From Verrucomicrobiales bacterium (GTDB lineage: Bacteria > Verrucomicrobiota > Verrucomicrobiia > Limisphaerales > J093), in the NCBI GenBank assembly GCA_015075445.1, contig JABTUJ010000008.1:62001-126000 (forward strand): a stretch of DNA of 64,000 nt, in the 5' to 3' direction. A program made the translations under genes and the position numbers. This document shows, piece by piece, positions 19,508 through 27,446 of this stretch (position 1 is its first letter; every line of letters starts with the position of its first letter). The notes under the pieces are model-generated. The model saw only the letters and a list, made by a program, of their open reading frames with translations, did no database searches and was not told the DNA's origin.

Positions 19508-19822
19508 CCCACCGTCCCACCATCCCACCGTCCCACCGTCCTTCACCGTCTCACCGTCCACCGTCTCGTCCATCGTCCCACCGTCCCACCGTCTCACCGT
19601 CCCACCGTCCCACCGTCCCACCGTCCCACCGTCCCACCGTCCCACCATCCCACCGTCCCACCATCCCACCGTCCCACCGTCCCACCGTCCCACCGTCCCA
19701 CCGTCCACCATCCCACCGTCCCACCATCCCACCGTCCCACCGTCCCACCGTCCCACCATCCCACTGTCCCACTGTCCCACTGTCCCACCGTCCCACTGTC
19801 CCACCGTCCCACCGTCCCACCG
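19508..19822. repeat. Octanucleotide minisatellite (CCCACCGT)n
   Basis: About 39 tandem copies of an 8-bp unit CCCACCGT run for roughly 315 bp, with scattered variants CCCACCAT and CCCACTGT and a less regular left edge. Because 8 is not a multiple of 3 and no frame contains a stop, all six frames stay open and produce false ORFs with 8-residue periods. The minus strand reads GGG-ACGGT-GGG repeatedly, which fits the general G3N1-7 quadruplex pattern. The array ends about 60 bp before the start of the FtsB/DivIC-like gene. Confidence 0.97.
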
Positions 19823-19881
19823 GGGGCCCGGGAGACCGCGGGGGGCAAGAAAGGTTGCCAAGCCGGGGGGGTTGTGGCTTG

Positions 19882-20214
19882 ATGCACGCCATGAACGTGA
19901 CCACTTTCTGGAACCACCTGAGTTCCGTGGTGGTGTTTCTGCTGTTCGTGCTGGGCGGGCTCGCCGTGGGCATCTGGTATCTCCCGGAGATCCAACGCAA
20001 CCAGGAGCTGCAGACCGAGCGGCTCCAACTCGAACGTCAATTGGCCGCCGCTCAGGCCCACGGTCGGACCTTGCAGGCCAGCCTCCAGGCGTTCACCAAC
20101 AACCCGGACGCCGCCGAACGGATCATCCGCGAACGGTTCGGATTCGCGCGCCCCGGGGAAGTGGTGGTGCACTTCGAGCCGCCCGCAGCCGAATCCGCCC
20201 CCACCCGGCCTTGA
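19882..20214 (+). CDS. FtsB/DivIC-family septum formation initiator
   Basis: The 110-residue protein (alternative ATG at 19891) has a single N-terminal membrane helix (VVVFLLFVLGGLAVGIWYL), a Gln/Leu/Glu-rich coiled coil (ELQTERLQLERQLAAAQA), and the family C-terminal motif NPDAAERIIRERFGFARPGE. FtsB/DivIC proteins form a complex with FtsL and FtsQ/DivIB at the division site. Its size and order of parts match the family. Directly upstream lies the octanucleotide minisatellite, so its promoter must lie within or beyond repeated DNA. No ftsL or ftsQ neighbour is present. The long frame reading in from the repeat is not a real N-terminal extension. Confidence 0.85.
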   Translation: MHAMNVTTFWNHLSSVVVFLLFVLGGLAVGIWYLPEIQRNQELQTERLQLERQLAAAQAHGRTLQASLQAFTNNPDAAERIIRERFGFARPGEVVVHFEPPAAESAPTRP

Positions 20215-20289
20215 CCGGGAGCAGGTCACGGGGCTTGGCCGTCGCCAGGCGGGCGAAGATTCACCCCATCCCGAACTGCCCTCGCCGGC

Positions 20290-21162
20290 TCAGTTGACCG
20301 GGATCCTGTAGAAGCACTGCCAGTCGCCGGATCCCGAGCCAAGGCTGACGCGCTTGCCGTGGAGCCATTCAACGTGGCCGTCTTCGAAGAGGAAGTTCCC
20401 ACCTTCGGGCGCGCCGCTGCCGCCGCCGGGGTGATTCGCCGTGCGCCAGTTCTTCCCCTCATCGACGGTGGTCCAGCGCAGCCGGGCGTCGTACACGTTC
20501 GTGGTGCGCGGGCCCAACCCCTGGAGCCGGTCGATGAGAACCGGCGCCTTCGTCAGCTCGCCGCCCATCTTCTTCCGGAAATGCCACTCGCCGATCCCTT
20601 CCGAGTTGTACGGCCAGCTTCCGTCCACCCGACCCGGCAGATAGAAGAACCCGGTGAGGATCGGTTTGATCTCCGAGGAGGCGTCGCTGAAGCGCCAGGT
20701 GTCGGCCTGGCGATGCCACTCGTCGGTGGGGCAGTAAAGGACGTGGTTGGCCGCCTTCTTGTCCGTCCTGGCCTTCGGCTTCTCGGACTTGATGAGGTAA
20801 CCCTGCCAGAACGCAGCCATGTTGGTGCCCATCCAGCTCAGGTGATAGCCGTCCCGGTTGTCGGGGAAGTAGCTGTTGAAGTCCGTCGAGTAGAGGCCCA
20901 GCGCGATCCCCCACTGACGACAATTGCTGGTGCACATCGAGCGTTTGGCCGTGGATTTGGCCTTCGCCAGGGCGGGCAGCAGCATGCCGGCCAGGATGGC
21001 GATGATGGCGATAACCACCAGCAGCTCAATGAGGGTGAACGCCCGCCGGGACACGGCGAGGCGGAAGGACCACCGGGAAGGGGGAGCGGCCACGCCCGCC
21101 CGGACCTGCGACGACCACGTCCCCGGAGAACGCCGGGGCGGAAGGTTAGGTACAAGGTTCAT
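20290..21162 (-). CDS. Type IV pilin-like / type II secretion pseudopilin family protein
   Basis: Near residue 40 is a prepilin cleavage and methylation site, [20 protein letters not shown], followed by [10 protein letters not shown], the Verrucomicrobia-Planctomycetes version of the prepilin helix. The remainder is a globular domain with CPTDEW and, near the end, [13 protein letters not shown]. This matches the large group of single-gene verrucomicrobial pseudopilin-like proteins with a C-terminal DGHVE motif. Prepilin peptidase would remove the leader. Individual roles of these many paralogues are unknown. I chose the ATG at 21162, since the longer frame from 21210 adds unsupported residues. 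It is divergent from the DUF1552 gene across 120 bp. Confidence 0.88.
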   Translation of the reverse strand: MNLVPNLPPRRSPGTWSSQVRAGVAAPPSRWSFRLAVSRRAFTLIELLVVIAIIAILAGMLLPALAKAKSTAKRSMCTSNCRQWGIALGLYSTDFNSYFPDNRDGYHLSWMGTNMAAFWQGYLIKSEKPKARTDKKAANHVLYCPTDEWHRQADTWRFSDASSEIKPILTGFFYLPGRVDGSWPYNSEGIGEWHFRKKMGGELTKAPVLIDRLQGLGPRTTNVYDARLRWTTVDEGKNWRTANHPGGGSGAPEGGNFLFEDGHVEWLHGKRVSLGSGSGDWQCFYRIPVN

Positions 21163-21282
21163 GGAGTGTGCTACGGCGCAAACTCTAGCACGGGCTGGCC
21201 GGACGTCCACTCAGCATTTGGGGTGGCAAACCCAAGTTGCGGCGGGTCCGGAGGTCGCGTACTCTGCAAGCGACATTCGCTT

Positions 21283-22632
21283 ATGACCGCCATTCTGAAC
21301 TCTTCGGTTCGCATGCCCCGGCGCGTGTTTCTGCGTGGGCTCGGCACCGCCCTCGGGCTCCCGCTGCTCGATGCCATGGCCCTGCGCGGGGGCGCTGCCA
21401 CCCCCTCCACCCCACCCCCAAGACGCCTGGCGTTCGTCTTCATCCCGAACGGCGCCAACATGGTGGACTGGACGCCGGCCGCCGAGGGGCGCGACTTCGA
21501 GCTGCCACCCATTCTGGAACCGCTCCGCCCGCTGCAGAGCGAGTTGACGGTGCTCACCGGCCTCACGCATGACAAGGCACGGCCGAACGGTGACGGCGCA
21601 GGCGACCACGCCCGGTCTTCCGCCACGTTTCTGACCGCCTCTCAGGCGCGCAAGACGGACGGAGCGGACATCCAGGTGGGCGTGTCGGTGGACCAGGTGG
21701 CGGCGGAACGGATCGGTGGGCAGACGCGGCTGCCGTCGCTCGAGTTGGGCTGCGATCGCACCAAATTGTCCGGCAACTGCGACTCCGGCTATAGCTGCGC
21801 CTACTCGTTCAACATCGCCTGGAAGACCCCCTCGACGCCGTTGCCGCCCGAGGTGAACCCGCGGCTGGTTTTCGAGCGACTCTTTGCCGGGGCTTCCGCC
21901 GCCGAGGCCACCGAGGCGCAGGCCCGCCGCCGCCGGTATCACCAGAGCATCCTGGACTACGTGCAGGAGGACGCGCGGCGGTTGCAGGCGCGCCTGGGGG
22001 TTACGGACCGGCGCAAGCTTGACGAGTACCTCACGGCGGTGCGGGAACTGGAGAGGCGCATCGAGCGGAGCGAGCAATTCCGGGCCGCGCTGCCGGCCAC
22101 CGAGAAGCCCGGCGGGATCCCTGGAACTTACGCCGAGCACATCCGGCTCATGTTCGATCTGCAGGCGCTGGCGTTTCAGACGGACTCGACCCGGATTGCG
22201 TCCTTCATTCTGGCCCACGATGGGAGCTACCGGCCCTATCCTTTTCTCGGCGTTTCCGAGGGGCATCATGACCTTTCGCATCACGGCAACGACGAGGAGA
22301 AGAAGAAGAAGATCGCGAAGATCAACCGGTTCCATGTCGAACAGTTCGCCGGCTTTCTCCAGCGGCTCAAGGCGACTCCCGAAGGGGACGGCACGCTGCT
22401 GGACCAGTGCCTGATCGTGTACGGGGGGGCGATCAGCGATGGCAACCGGCACAACCACGACGACTTGCCGGTGCTTCTCGCGGGCAGGGGCGGTGGTTCC
22501 GTCGACCCGGGTCGGCACGTGCGTTACCCGCGCAACACGCCGATGGCCAACCTGTTCCTGTCGCTTCTGGACCGGGTGGGTGCCCCGGTCGACCGGTTCG
22601 GGGACAGCACCGGGCGGCTGGCGCAACTCTGA
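21283..22632 (+). CDS. DUF1552 family exported protein
   Basis: The protein begins with MPRRVFLRGLGTALGLPLLDAM, a Tat-like signal (RRVFLRG). The 449-residue body has the DUF1552 features FIPNGANMVDWTP, LTGLTHDKARPNGDG, DHARSSATFLT, EGHHDLSHHGND and LIVYGGAISDGNRHNHDDLPVLLAG. DUF1552 is abundant in Planctomycetes and Verrucomicrobia. It is distantly related to the sulfatase/alkaline phosphatase-like DUF1501 group and is usually paired with a DUF1592/DUF1588 cytochrome gene, which is absent next to this copy. Function is unknown. Start at ATG 21283; a second ATG at 21313 is also possible. Confidence 0.9.
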   Translation: MTAILNSSVRMPRRVFLRGLGTALGLPLLDAMALRGGAATPSTPPPRRLAFVFIPNGANMVDWTPAAEGRDFELPPILEPLRPLQSELTVLTGLTHDKARPNGDGAGDHARSSATFLTASQARKTDGADIQVGVSVDQVAAERIGGQTRLPSLELGCDRTKLSGNCDSGYSCAYSFNIAWKTPSTPLPPEVNPRLVFERLFAGASAAEATEAQARRRRYHQSILDYVQEDARRLQARLGVTDRRKLDEYLTAVRELERRIERSEQFRAALPATEKPGGIPGTYAEHIRLMFDLQALAFQTDSTRIASFILAHDGSYRPYPFLGVSEGHHDLSHHGNDEEKKKKIAKINRFHVEQFAGFLQRLKATPEGDGTLLDQCLIVYGGAISDGNRHNHDDLPVLLAGRGGGSVDPGRHVRYPRNTPMANLFLSLLDRVGAPVDRFGDSTGRLAQL

Positions 22633-22785
22633 GCGGGCGCCCATCCGTCAAACCGCGCAACAGGCGGAACACGCGAAGGGCGGCGTGCCCTCCATGAACC
22701 GGAGTGCAGAAGGCAAAAGGGAGACGGTTCCAGGCCATCGGGCATGGCCGCAGTCACCGAGAAGGCTTGCCCGCGTCGGACGGCG

Positions 22786-23772
22786 CTACTTCTTCGCGCG
22801 CGCCTTGTCGGTGAAGGCATGCATGAGCGCGGTGAGGGCGTCGGCCTCCGCCGGTTCGAGTTTCCGGTCAAGCTGCATGTGCGCCATCTTGATCGTCGTG
22901 TCGCGCAGGTCGGTCTGCTTGCCATCGTGGAAGTAGGGCCAGGTCAACACCACGTTGCGCAGGCTGGGCACTTTGAAGCGGTACTCGTCGCCCTCCTCCT
23001 GCGTGACCAGGAAGCGGCCGAGGTCCTTCGTCTCGTAGGGGTGAATGAGGCCGACCTTCTGGAAACTGTTGGCGCCGAGGACCGGGCCGTTGTGACAGGT
23101 CGTGCAGCCGACCGACAGGAAGAGATCCAGGCCCTTGAGCTCCGCCGCACTCAGCGCCCGATCGTCCCCCTTCTGGAAGTCGTCAAAGCGGTCGCGGGTG
23201 ATCAGAGTCCGCTCGAAGGCCGCGATGGCTTCCGCCATGTGGTCGTAAGTGACCGGGTCCGGCGTGCCCGGAAACGCCTTGGCGAAGCCCTGGCGGTACT
23301 CGGCGACCGCCTTCAGCTTTTTGACCACGGTGGCTTCGTCCGGCATGGCCATCTCCACGCTGTTGAGGACCGGCCCCTTGGCCTGTTCCTTGAGATCCTC
23401 CGCCCGCCCGTCCCAGAACTGGGCGAAGTGAAATCCGGCGTTTAGCGTGGTGGGCGAGTTCCGGTCGCCGCGCTTGTTGAAGGCTCCGCCAGACGTGGGC
23501 TCGTTGTCCACACCCGCCCGGTTTTCGTCGAGGCGATGACAGGTGTTGCACGGTTGCGAATCGTTCACCGAAAGCCGGTTGTCGAAATAGAGCTGGCGGC
23601 CGAGCTCAATCCGGGCCGGCGTGTCGTGCTCGCTGCCCGGCATTTTGTCCGGCAGGACGCCGAAGAAGTCCAGGGCCTTCGCCCGGAGTTCGGCGGGCGT
23701 GACTTCGGCCCCCTGAACTACCAGGCCGGCGGTCAGGGCGAGGAGGGCGGTGCACAGGATTCGGGTCTTCAT
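22786..23772 (-). CDS. Di-heme cytochrome c peroxidase (MauG/CcpA family)
   Basis: The 328-residue protein has a signal peptide (ALLALTAGLVVQGAE) and two heme motifs: CNTCH near residue 75 and CTTCH near residue 225. The family segments ELGRQLYFDNRLS, LNAGFHFAQFWDGRAEDL and FKVPSLRNVVLTWPYFHDG are present. These enzymes reduce hydrogen peroxide in the periplasm using electrons from small cytochromes. Some relatives (MauG) instead modify proteins. Length and motif order fit the peroxidase branch. It is divergent from the adenylate cyclase gene, with about 200 bp between the starts. Confidence 0.92.
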   Translation of the reverse strand: MKTRILCTALLALTAGLVVQGAEVTPAELRAKALDFFGVLPDKMPGSEHDTPARIELGRQLYFDNRLSVNDSQPCNTCHRLDENRAGVDNEPTSGGAFNKRGDRNSPTTLNAGFHFAQFWDGRAEDLKEQAKGPVLNSVEMAMPDEATVVKKLKAVAEYRQGFAKAFPGTPDPVTYDHMAEAIAAFERTLITRDRFDDFQKGDDRALSAAELKGLDLFLSVGCTTCHNGPVLGANSFQKVGLIHPYETKDLGRFLVTQEEGDEYRFKVPSLRNVVLTWPYFHDGKQTDLRDTTIKMAHMQLDRKLEPAEADALTALMHAFTDKARAKK

Positions 23773-23973
23773 GGCTCAGCAGTTGGTATCCGCGTTGGTT
23801 ACGATCGCGCAAGAGTGTAGGTCCGTCGCCGCTCCGGCCGCATACCGTGCGTTGGCGATTGCACATCGTTTTTTGCCTCCGCCACGCGATCTCCGGCACC
23901 GGTGTTACCCGCCGACCCCGCGCGACGTCTGGTGCGGGGTGCCGGAAACCAACGCGGAAATTTGAAACGCTGG

Positions 23974-25929
23974 ATGCCTTCGCCCCGACTGCCCGCTCTC
24001 AGCTTTCGCGCCAAGCTCCTGCTTGCCATGGTGCTCCTGGTGGGCGGCGTCTCGCTCTCCACCCTCTATGTCGCGCGCCTCGCCCTGCAGCATTCCTATG
24101 CCGAGGCGCTGCAGCAGCAGTTCCGCTCGCAGATCGAGTTCTTCGGCGAACGTCAGAACAGCCGCCTCGCCGAGATCAAGGAACTCGGCGCCCACATCGC
24201 CGCCTCGACCGCCCTCCAAACCGCGCTGGCCGAGGCCGATGCACCCGCCGTGTACGCGGCTGCCCGCAACGCCCTCATGACCCGATCCGCCCCAGCCGCG
24301 CCCACCCCCGCTGCCCCCGCGCGGCCCGCCACCTCCGACGAACCCCCGGATCGTGCACGCCCACCCGGTTTCGGACCGCAGTTCCCTGGCGGCGAACGCG
24401 GCCCAGGCCGTACCCGAGGACCCGGTTCCCTCATGACTTTCCTCCGCGTCCTTGATGCCCAGGGGAACCTGATCCGGCCCGAGGAATTCCCAGGCTCCGG
24501 ACGTGGAGGAGGTCCGCCGCTGCGCCCGGGCAGATTCGATGACCAACTCGCGGCCCTCACCGGCACCCTGCCGACCACAAACGGGCAGGAAGTCGCCTAT
24601 CTCGCCCCCGCCAACGACACCGCCGGCCGCATTTTTCTCGAAGTCGTCACGACCCGCGTCGTCGACCCCGCCCAGGGACGCCCCCTCGGTGCCGTCGTCC
24701 TTGGCGCCCCGCTGTTCGACGGCGCGGAGGAAATGCGCGACCTCAGCGACATCCTCACCGGCTTCTGGCTCGACGGCCAGTTGCACACGCACACCATCCC
24801 GGAACCGCTCCGGGCCGCCCTCACAACCCGCCTCCGGCAGGATGCCCGACGCGGCCGTGGAGACCCCCGGGAAACCGACTTCCAGGTGACCCACGCCGGC
24901 GAGACCTATCGCGTCTTCCTCCGCTTGCTCAACTCCGGATCCACCTTCCCCCTCACCTACCAGGTGAAGCTGTACAGCCTGGCCAGCGCCTTGCGCACCG
25001 AACGTCACCTCCAGTCCGTCATCCTCTCCATCGGCCTGCTCGTCCTGGCCTTGGGCACCGGCATCAGCCTGCTCCTCGCCAACCGGCTCACCCTCTCCGT
25101 CCGCGAACTGGGGTCCGCCACCAGCGAGGTGCTCCGCGGCAACTTCCAGGTGCGCGTGCCCGTGCGGACGCGGGACGACGTCGGACAATTGGTCGATTCC
25201 TTCAACCAGATGACCGAGGGCCTCGCCCAGAAGGAGCGCTATCGCCGGGTGCTCAATATCGTCACCGACGCCGGTGTCGCCACCCAACTGCTCGGCAACG
25301 ACCTCTTGCCCGCGGGCGAATCGCGCGAGGTCACCGTGCTCTTCTGTGATGTCCGCCAGTTCACCACGCGCACCCGCGGCCTGCCCCCCGACCAGGTCAT
25401 CACCCTGCTCAACGAGCACATGACCGGCCTCACCCGCGTCGTCTATGCCCATCACGGCATCGTCGACAAGTTCGTCGGCGACCTCCTCATGGCTGTCTTC
25501 GGCGCCCCCCGCGCGGATCCCGACGCCCCCGCCCACGCCCTGGCGTGTGCCCGCCGCATGCTCGAAGTCCGCGCCGGAATGAATCGCACCGCCACCCAAC
25601 CGCTCGAGATCGGCATCGGCCTCGCCACCGGCCCGGTCGTCGCCGGCCTGATGGGTTCGGCTGACCGCGCCAACTACACCGTCCTCGGCGGTTGCGTCAA
25701 CCTGGCTTCCCGCCTCTGCGCCGAAGCCCGGCCCGGGCAGATCCTTCTCGACGCCGCCACCGGCGAGCGCCTCGGTGCCGATGCCCCCACGTGCGCCCTG
25801 CCGCCGCTCACGCTCATGGTTCCGATCCGGTGTACCGACCGATATGCCGCCTCCCGCTCGCGGACCCGGGGTGAGGTTCACGAAGAAGGTCGGGTTCCCG
25901 GACTTGGCCCCCCGCGGCAAACCGCGTAA
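23974..25929 (+). CDS. Membrane-bound class III adenylate/guanylate cyclase with HAMP domain
   Basis: About 651 residues: an N-terminal membrane helix (LLLAMVLLVGGVSLSTL), a large sensor region with a Pro/Gly/Arg-rich insert, a second membrane helix (VILSIGLLVLALGTGISLLL), a HAMP linker, and a C-terminal cyclase domain. Catalytic features seen are VLFCDVRQFT (first metal Asp), DKFVGDLLMAVFGAP (purine-contact Lys and second metal Asp), and NYTVLGGCVNLASRL (Thr for adenine recognition and the catalytic Asn/Arg). The usual Asp of YTVIGD is Gly here. It probably makes cAMP in response to an extracytoplasmic signal. The start at 23974 is preferred; an upstream GTG at 23902 is less likely. Confidence 0.88.
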   Translation: MPSPRLPALSFRAKLLLAMVLLVGGVSLSTLYVARLALQHSYAEALQQQFRSQIEFFGERQNSRLAEIKELGAHIAASTALQTALAEADAPAVYAAARNALMTRSAPAAPTPAAPARPATSDEPPDRARPPGFGPQFPGGERGPGRTRGPGSLMTFLRVLDAQGNLIRPEEFPGSGRGGGPPLRPGRFDDQLAALTGTLPTTNGQEVAYLAPANDTAGRIFLEVVTTRVVDPAQGRPLGAVVLGAPLFDGAEEMRDLSDILTGFWLDGQLHTHTIPEPLRAALTTRLRQDARRGRGDPRETDFQVTHAGETYRVFLRLLNSGSTFPLTYQVKLYSLASALRTERHLQSVILSIGLLVLALGTGISLLLANRLTLSVRELGSATSEVLRGNFQVRVPVRTRDDVGQLVDSFNQMTEGLAQKERYRRVLNIVTDAGVATQLLGNDLLPAGESREVTVLFCDVRQFTTRTRGLPPDQVITLLNEHMTGLTRVVYAHHGIVDKFVGDLLMAVFGAPRADPDAPAHALACARRMLEVRAGMNRTATQPLEIGIGLATGPVVAGLMGSADRANYTVLGGCVNLASRLCAEARPGQILLDAATGERLGADAPTCALPPLTLMVPIRCTDRYAASRSRTRGEVHEEGRVPGLGPPRQTA

Positions 25930-25938
25930 CTTCGGACC

Positions 25939-26289
25939 ATGAAGACCGCACTTCTGGGCTTTGTGCTGGTGGTCATGGTGGGCTCGACGGGCTGCAACCG
26001 GGGCACCGCACCCGCGCCGGCGGCCCCGACGAACGCTCCGGCCACCAGCGCCCAACCACTCACGGCGCCGGTGGATTACGTGGGGGCAGTGGGGCGGGCG
26101 GGGCAGCATTCGGCGCAGGTGGTGGACCTGGCGCAGGTCAAGCAGGCGATCCAGCAGTTCCACGCGGGCGAAGATCGCTACCCGCAGAACCTCGAGGAAC
26201 TCGTCAGGGAAGGCTACCTGGCGAAGTTGCCGAAGCTGCCGGCTGGCCGGGAGTACCGCTACGACCCCGCCACCGGCCAGGTCCGCTAA
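25939..26289 (+). CDS. Small putative lipoprotein
   Basis: The 116-residue protein has a signal sequence with a lipobox-like STGC near residue 19, an Ala/Pro/Thr-rich linker, then a compact domain with QVKQAIQQFHAGEDRYPQNL, LEELVREGYLAKLPKLP and GREYRYDPATGQVR. The domain resembles the C-terminal part of GspG-like pseudopilins (a 'YP..L..L...GYL..lP' pattern) without the pilin helix. It starts 9 bp after the cyclase stop, so it is probably co-transcribed and may be a sensory partner at the envelope. Its last 4 bp overlap the convergent transposase gene. Confidence 0.72.
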   Translation: MKTALLGFVLVVMVGSTGCNRGTAPAPAAPTNAPATSAQPLTAPVDYVGAVGRAGQHSAQVVDLAQVKQAIQQFHAGEDRYPQNLEELVREGYLAKLPKLPAGREYRYDPATGQVR

Positions 26290-27350
26290 CCGGTTTGGGG
26301 TCGCATCTTAACATTTAACATTTCCACCACCTTCCGGTAGTCCTCCGCCGCCGACCCGCCCGCCTTTATCCGCGCCTCGAACCGCCGCGCCCCCATCGCC
26401 GCCGCCGCCCATGCGCCCACCTCCGTCGCCCGGGCCAACTCGACCCAGGACAACCCGCACGCCTTCCGCGCCGCATAGAGTACCAGGTCCCGGCCGCTGT
26501 CACCGCACCGATCACGAAACCTCTCCCACGGCTCCCCCTTGAGCGTCTCCACGCACTGGATGACCTGGCTCACCTCGGGCCGCTGCTCCCGCAATCGCCG
26601 GACCTCCGTTCGCGCCGGATCCTCCGCCGCGAGTCCTGCCCGCAAGCCCGCCAGGAACTCCTGGCCGCCCAAGACCAGCCGCTCCTTCAACTCCTCCCAG
26701 GGCTTTTGAGTCAACCCTTCGCGCAGCGCGGCCTCGACATACTCCCGGTACCGCCTTCGCTCCTCCCCCGGCGGTCCCCCGCCCAGCCTGAGGACCGTGT
26801 CGCAATCCAGCCACTCCGGCGCCTTCGCGAGGCCGATGTACGCGCGATAGGAACTCCAGCGGAAGCGCCGCAGACGCGCCGTCCTCTCCTTCACCTGGGC
26901 GGCATCCGGAACCCCGCCCGCCCCGACCCGGATCTGCTGTTGCGAGGTCTTGCTCAGGCCGAGGGCTTCGGTGCGGACCGGGTTGAGGTGCACGTAGCGG
27001 GTCAACGCCTGCGCCCAGGCGGCGGGTTCGACGATCACCGACCGGTAACGTCCCTGGAACAGGTGGCCCGCGCGGCCGTGGCGACGGTTGAACCACACGC
27101 TGTAGCTGACGTTGAGCCATTGCATGGCCCGGCTGAGATTGGCCTCGCGCAGCTCGATCACGAGGTGAAAGTGATTGTCCATCAGCACGAACGCGTGCAA
27201 GACCACGTTGAACTGCGCCACCATCTCGGCGAGCAGTTCGCAGAAATGCCGCCGATCGCGGTCATCGCGGTAGATGGAGCGTCGTTCGTTGCCGCGCGCC
27301 GTGCAGTGGTACCAACCTCCGGCGCGCTCGATCCGAAGCGGTCTGGCCAT
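26286..27350 (-). CDS. REP-associated tyrosine transposase (RAYT, Y1_Tnp/IS200-like)
   Basis: The 354-residue protein starts MARPLRIERAGGWYHCTARG, typical of this family. HFHLV near residue 60 is the HUH metal site, and RYVHLNPVR holds the catalytic tyrosine. The C-terminal half contains a DnaA-like helical segment (LVLYAARKACGLSWVELA). RAYTs are single-copy domesticated relatives of IS200/IS605 transposases that process REP repeats at single-stranded DNA. Here the gene is flanked by three copies of a 27-bp repeat, which are its probable substrates. The final codons (EMLNVKMRPQTG) are written by the left repeat. The stop overlaps the convergent lipoprotein gene by 4 bp. The start at 27350 begins the conserved domain. 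Confidence 0.93.
   Translation of the reverse strand: MARPLRIERAGGWYHCTARGNERRSIYRDDRDRRHFCELLAEMVAQFNVVLHAFVLMDNHFHLVIELREANLSRAMQWLNVSYSVWFNRRHGRAGHLFQGRYRSVIVEPAAWAQALTRYVHLNPVRTEALGLSKTSQQQIRVGAGGVPDAAQVKERTARLRRFRWSSYRAYIGLAKAPEWLDCDTVLRLGGGPPGEERRRYREYVEAALREGLTQKPWEELKERLVLGGQEFLAGLRAGLAAEDPARTEVRRLREQRPEVSQVIQCVETLKGEPWERFRDRCGDSGRDLVLYAARKACGLSWVELARATEVGAWAAAAMGARRFEARIKAGGSAAEDYRKVVEMLNVKMRPQTG
26297..26323 (+). repeat. REP-like 27-bp repeat, left single copy
   Basis: The 27-bp unit begins GGGGTCGCATCTTAACATTT. The identical unit occurs in inverted and direct orientation at 27385-27446, on the other side of the RAYT gene. It lies inside the 3' end of the transposase reading frame, encoding its last residues up to RP. 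Confidence 0.93.
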
Positions 27351-27384
27351 GCCGGCAAGCCTGAGAACCCTTCCCGACGAGGTC

Positions 27385-27446
27385 AAATGTTAAATGTTAA
27401 GATGCGACCCCTCGAACCAGGGGTCGCATCTTAACATTTAACATTT
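27385..27446. repeat. REP-like inverted pair, right side of RAYT gene
   Basis: Two perfect 27-bp copies face each other (27385-27411 and 27420-27446) across an 8-bp spacer, giving a palindrome able to form a long hairpin. The outer copy supplies the last two sense codons and the TAA stop (27438-27440) of the cysteine desulfurase gene. The unit is identical to the one at 26297-26323. Confidence 0.95.

Noticed and set aside
19508..19822. CRISPR array
   Set aside because: The units are tandem without unique spacers, only 8 bp long, and no cas gene is present.
19382..20000. Several open frames made of HRPTVPPS or TVGRWDGG repeats
   Set aside because: They arise because the 8-bp repeat has no stop in any frame. 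The real gene starts after the array at 19882.
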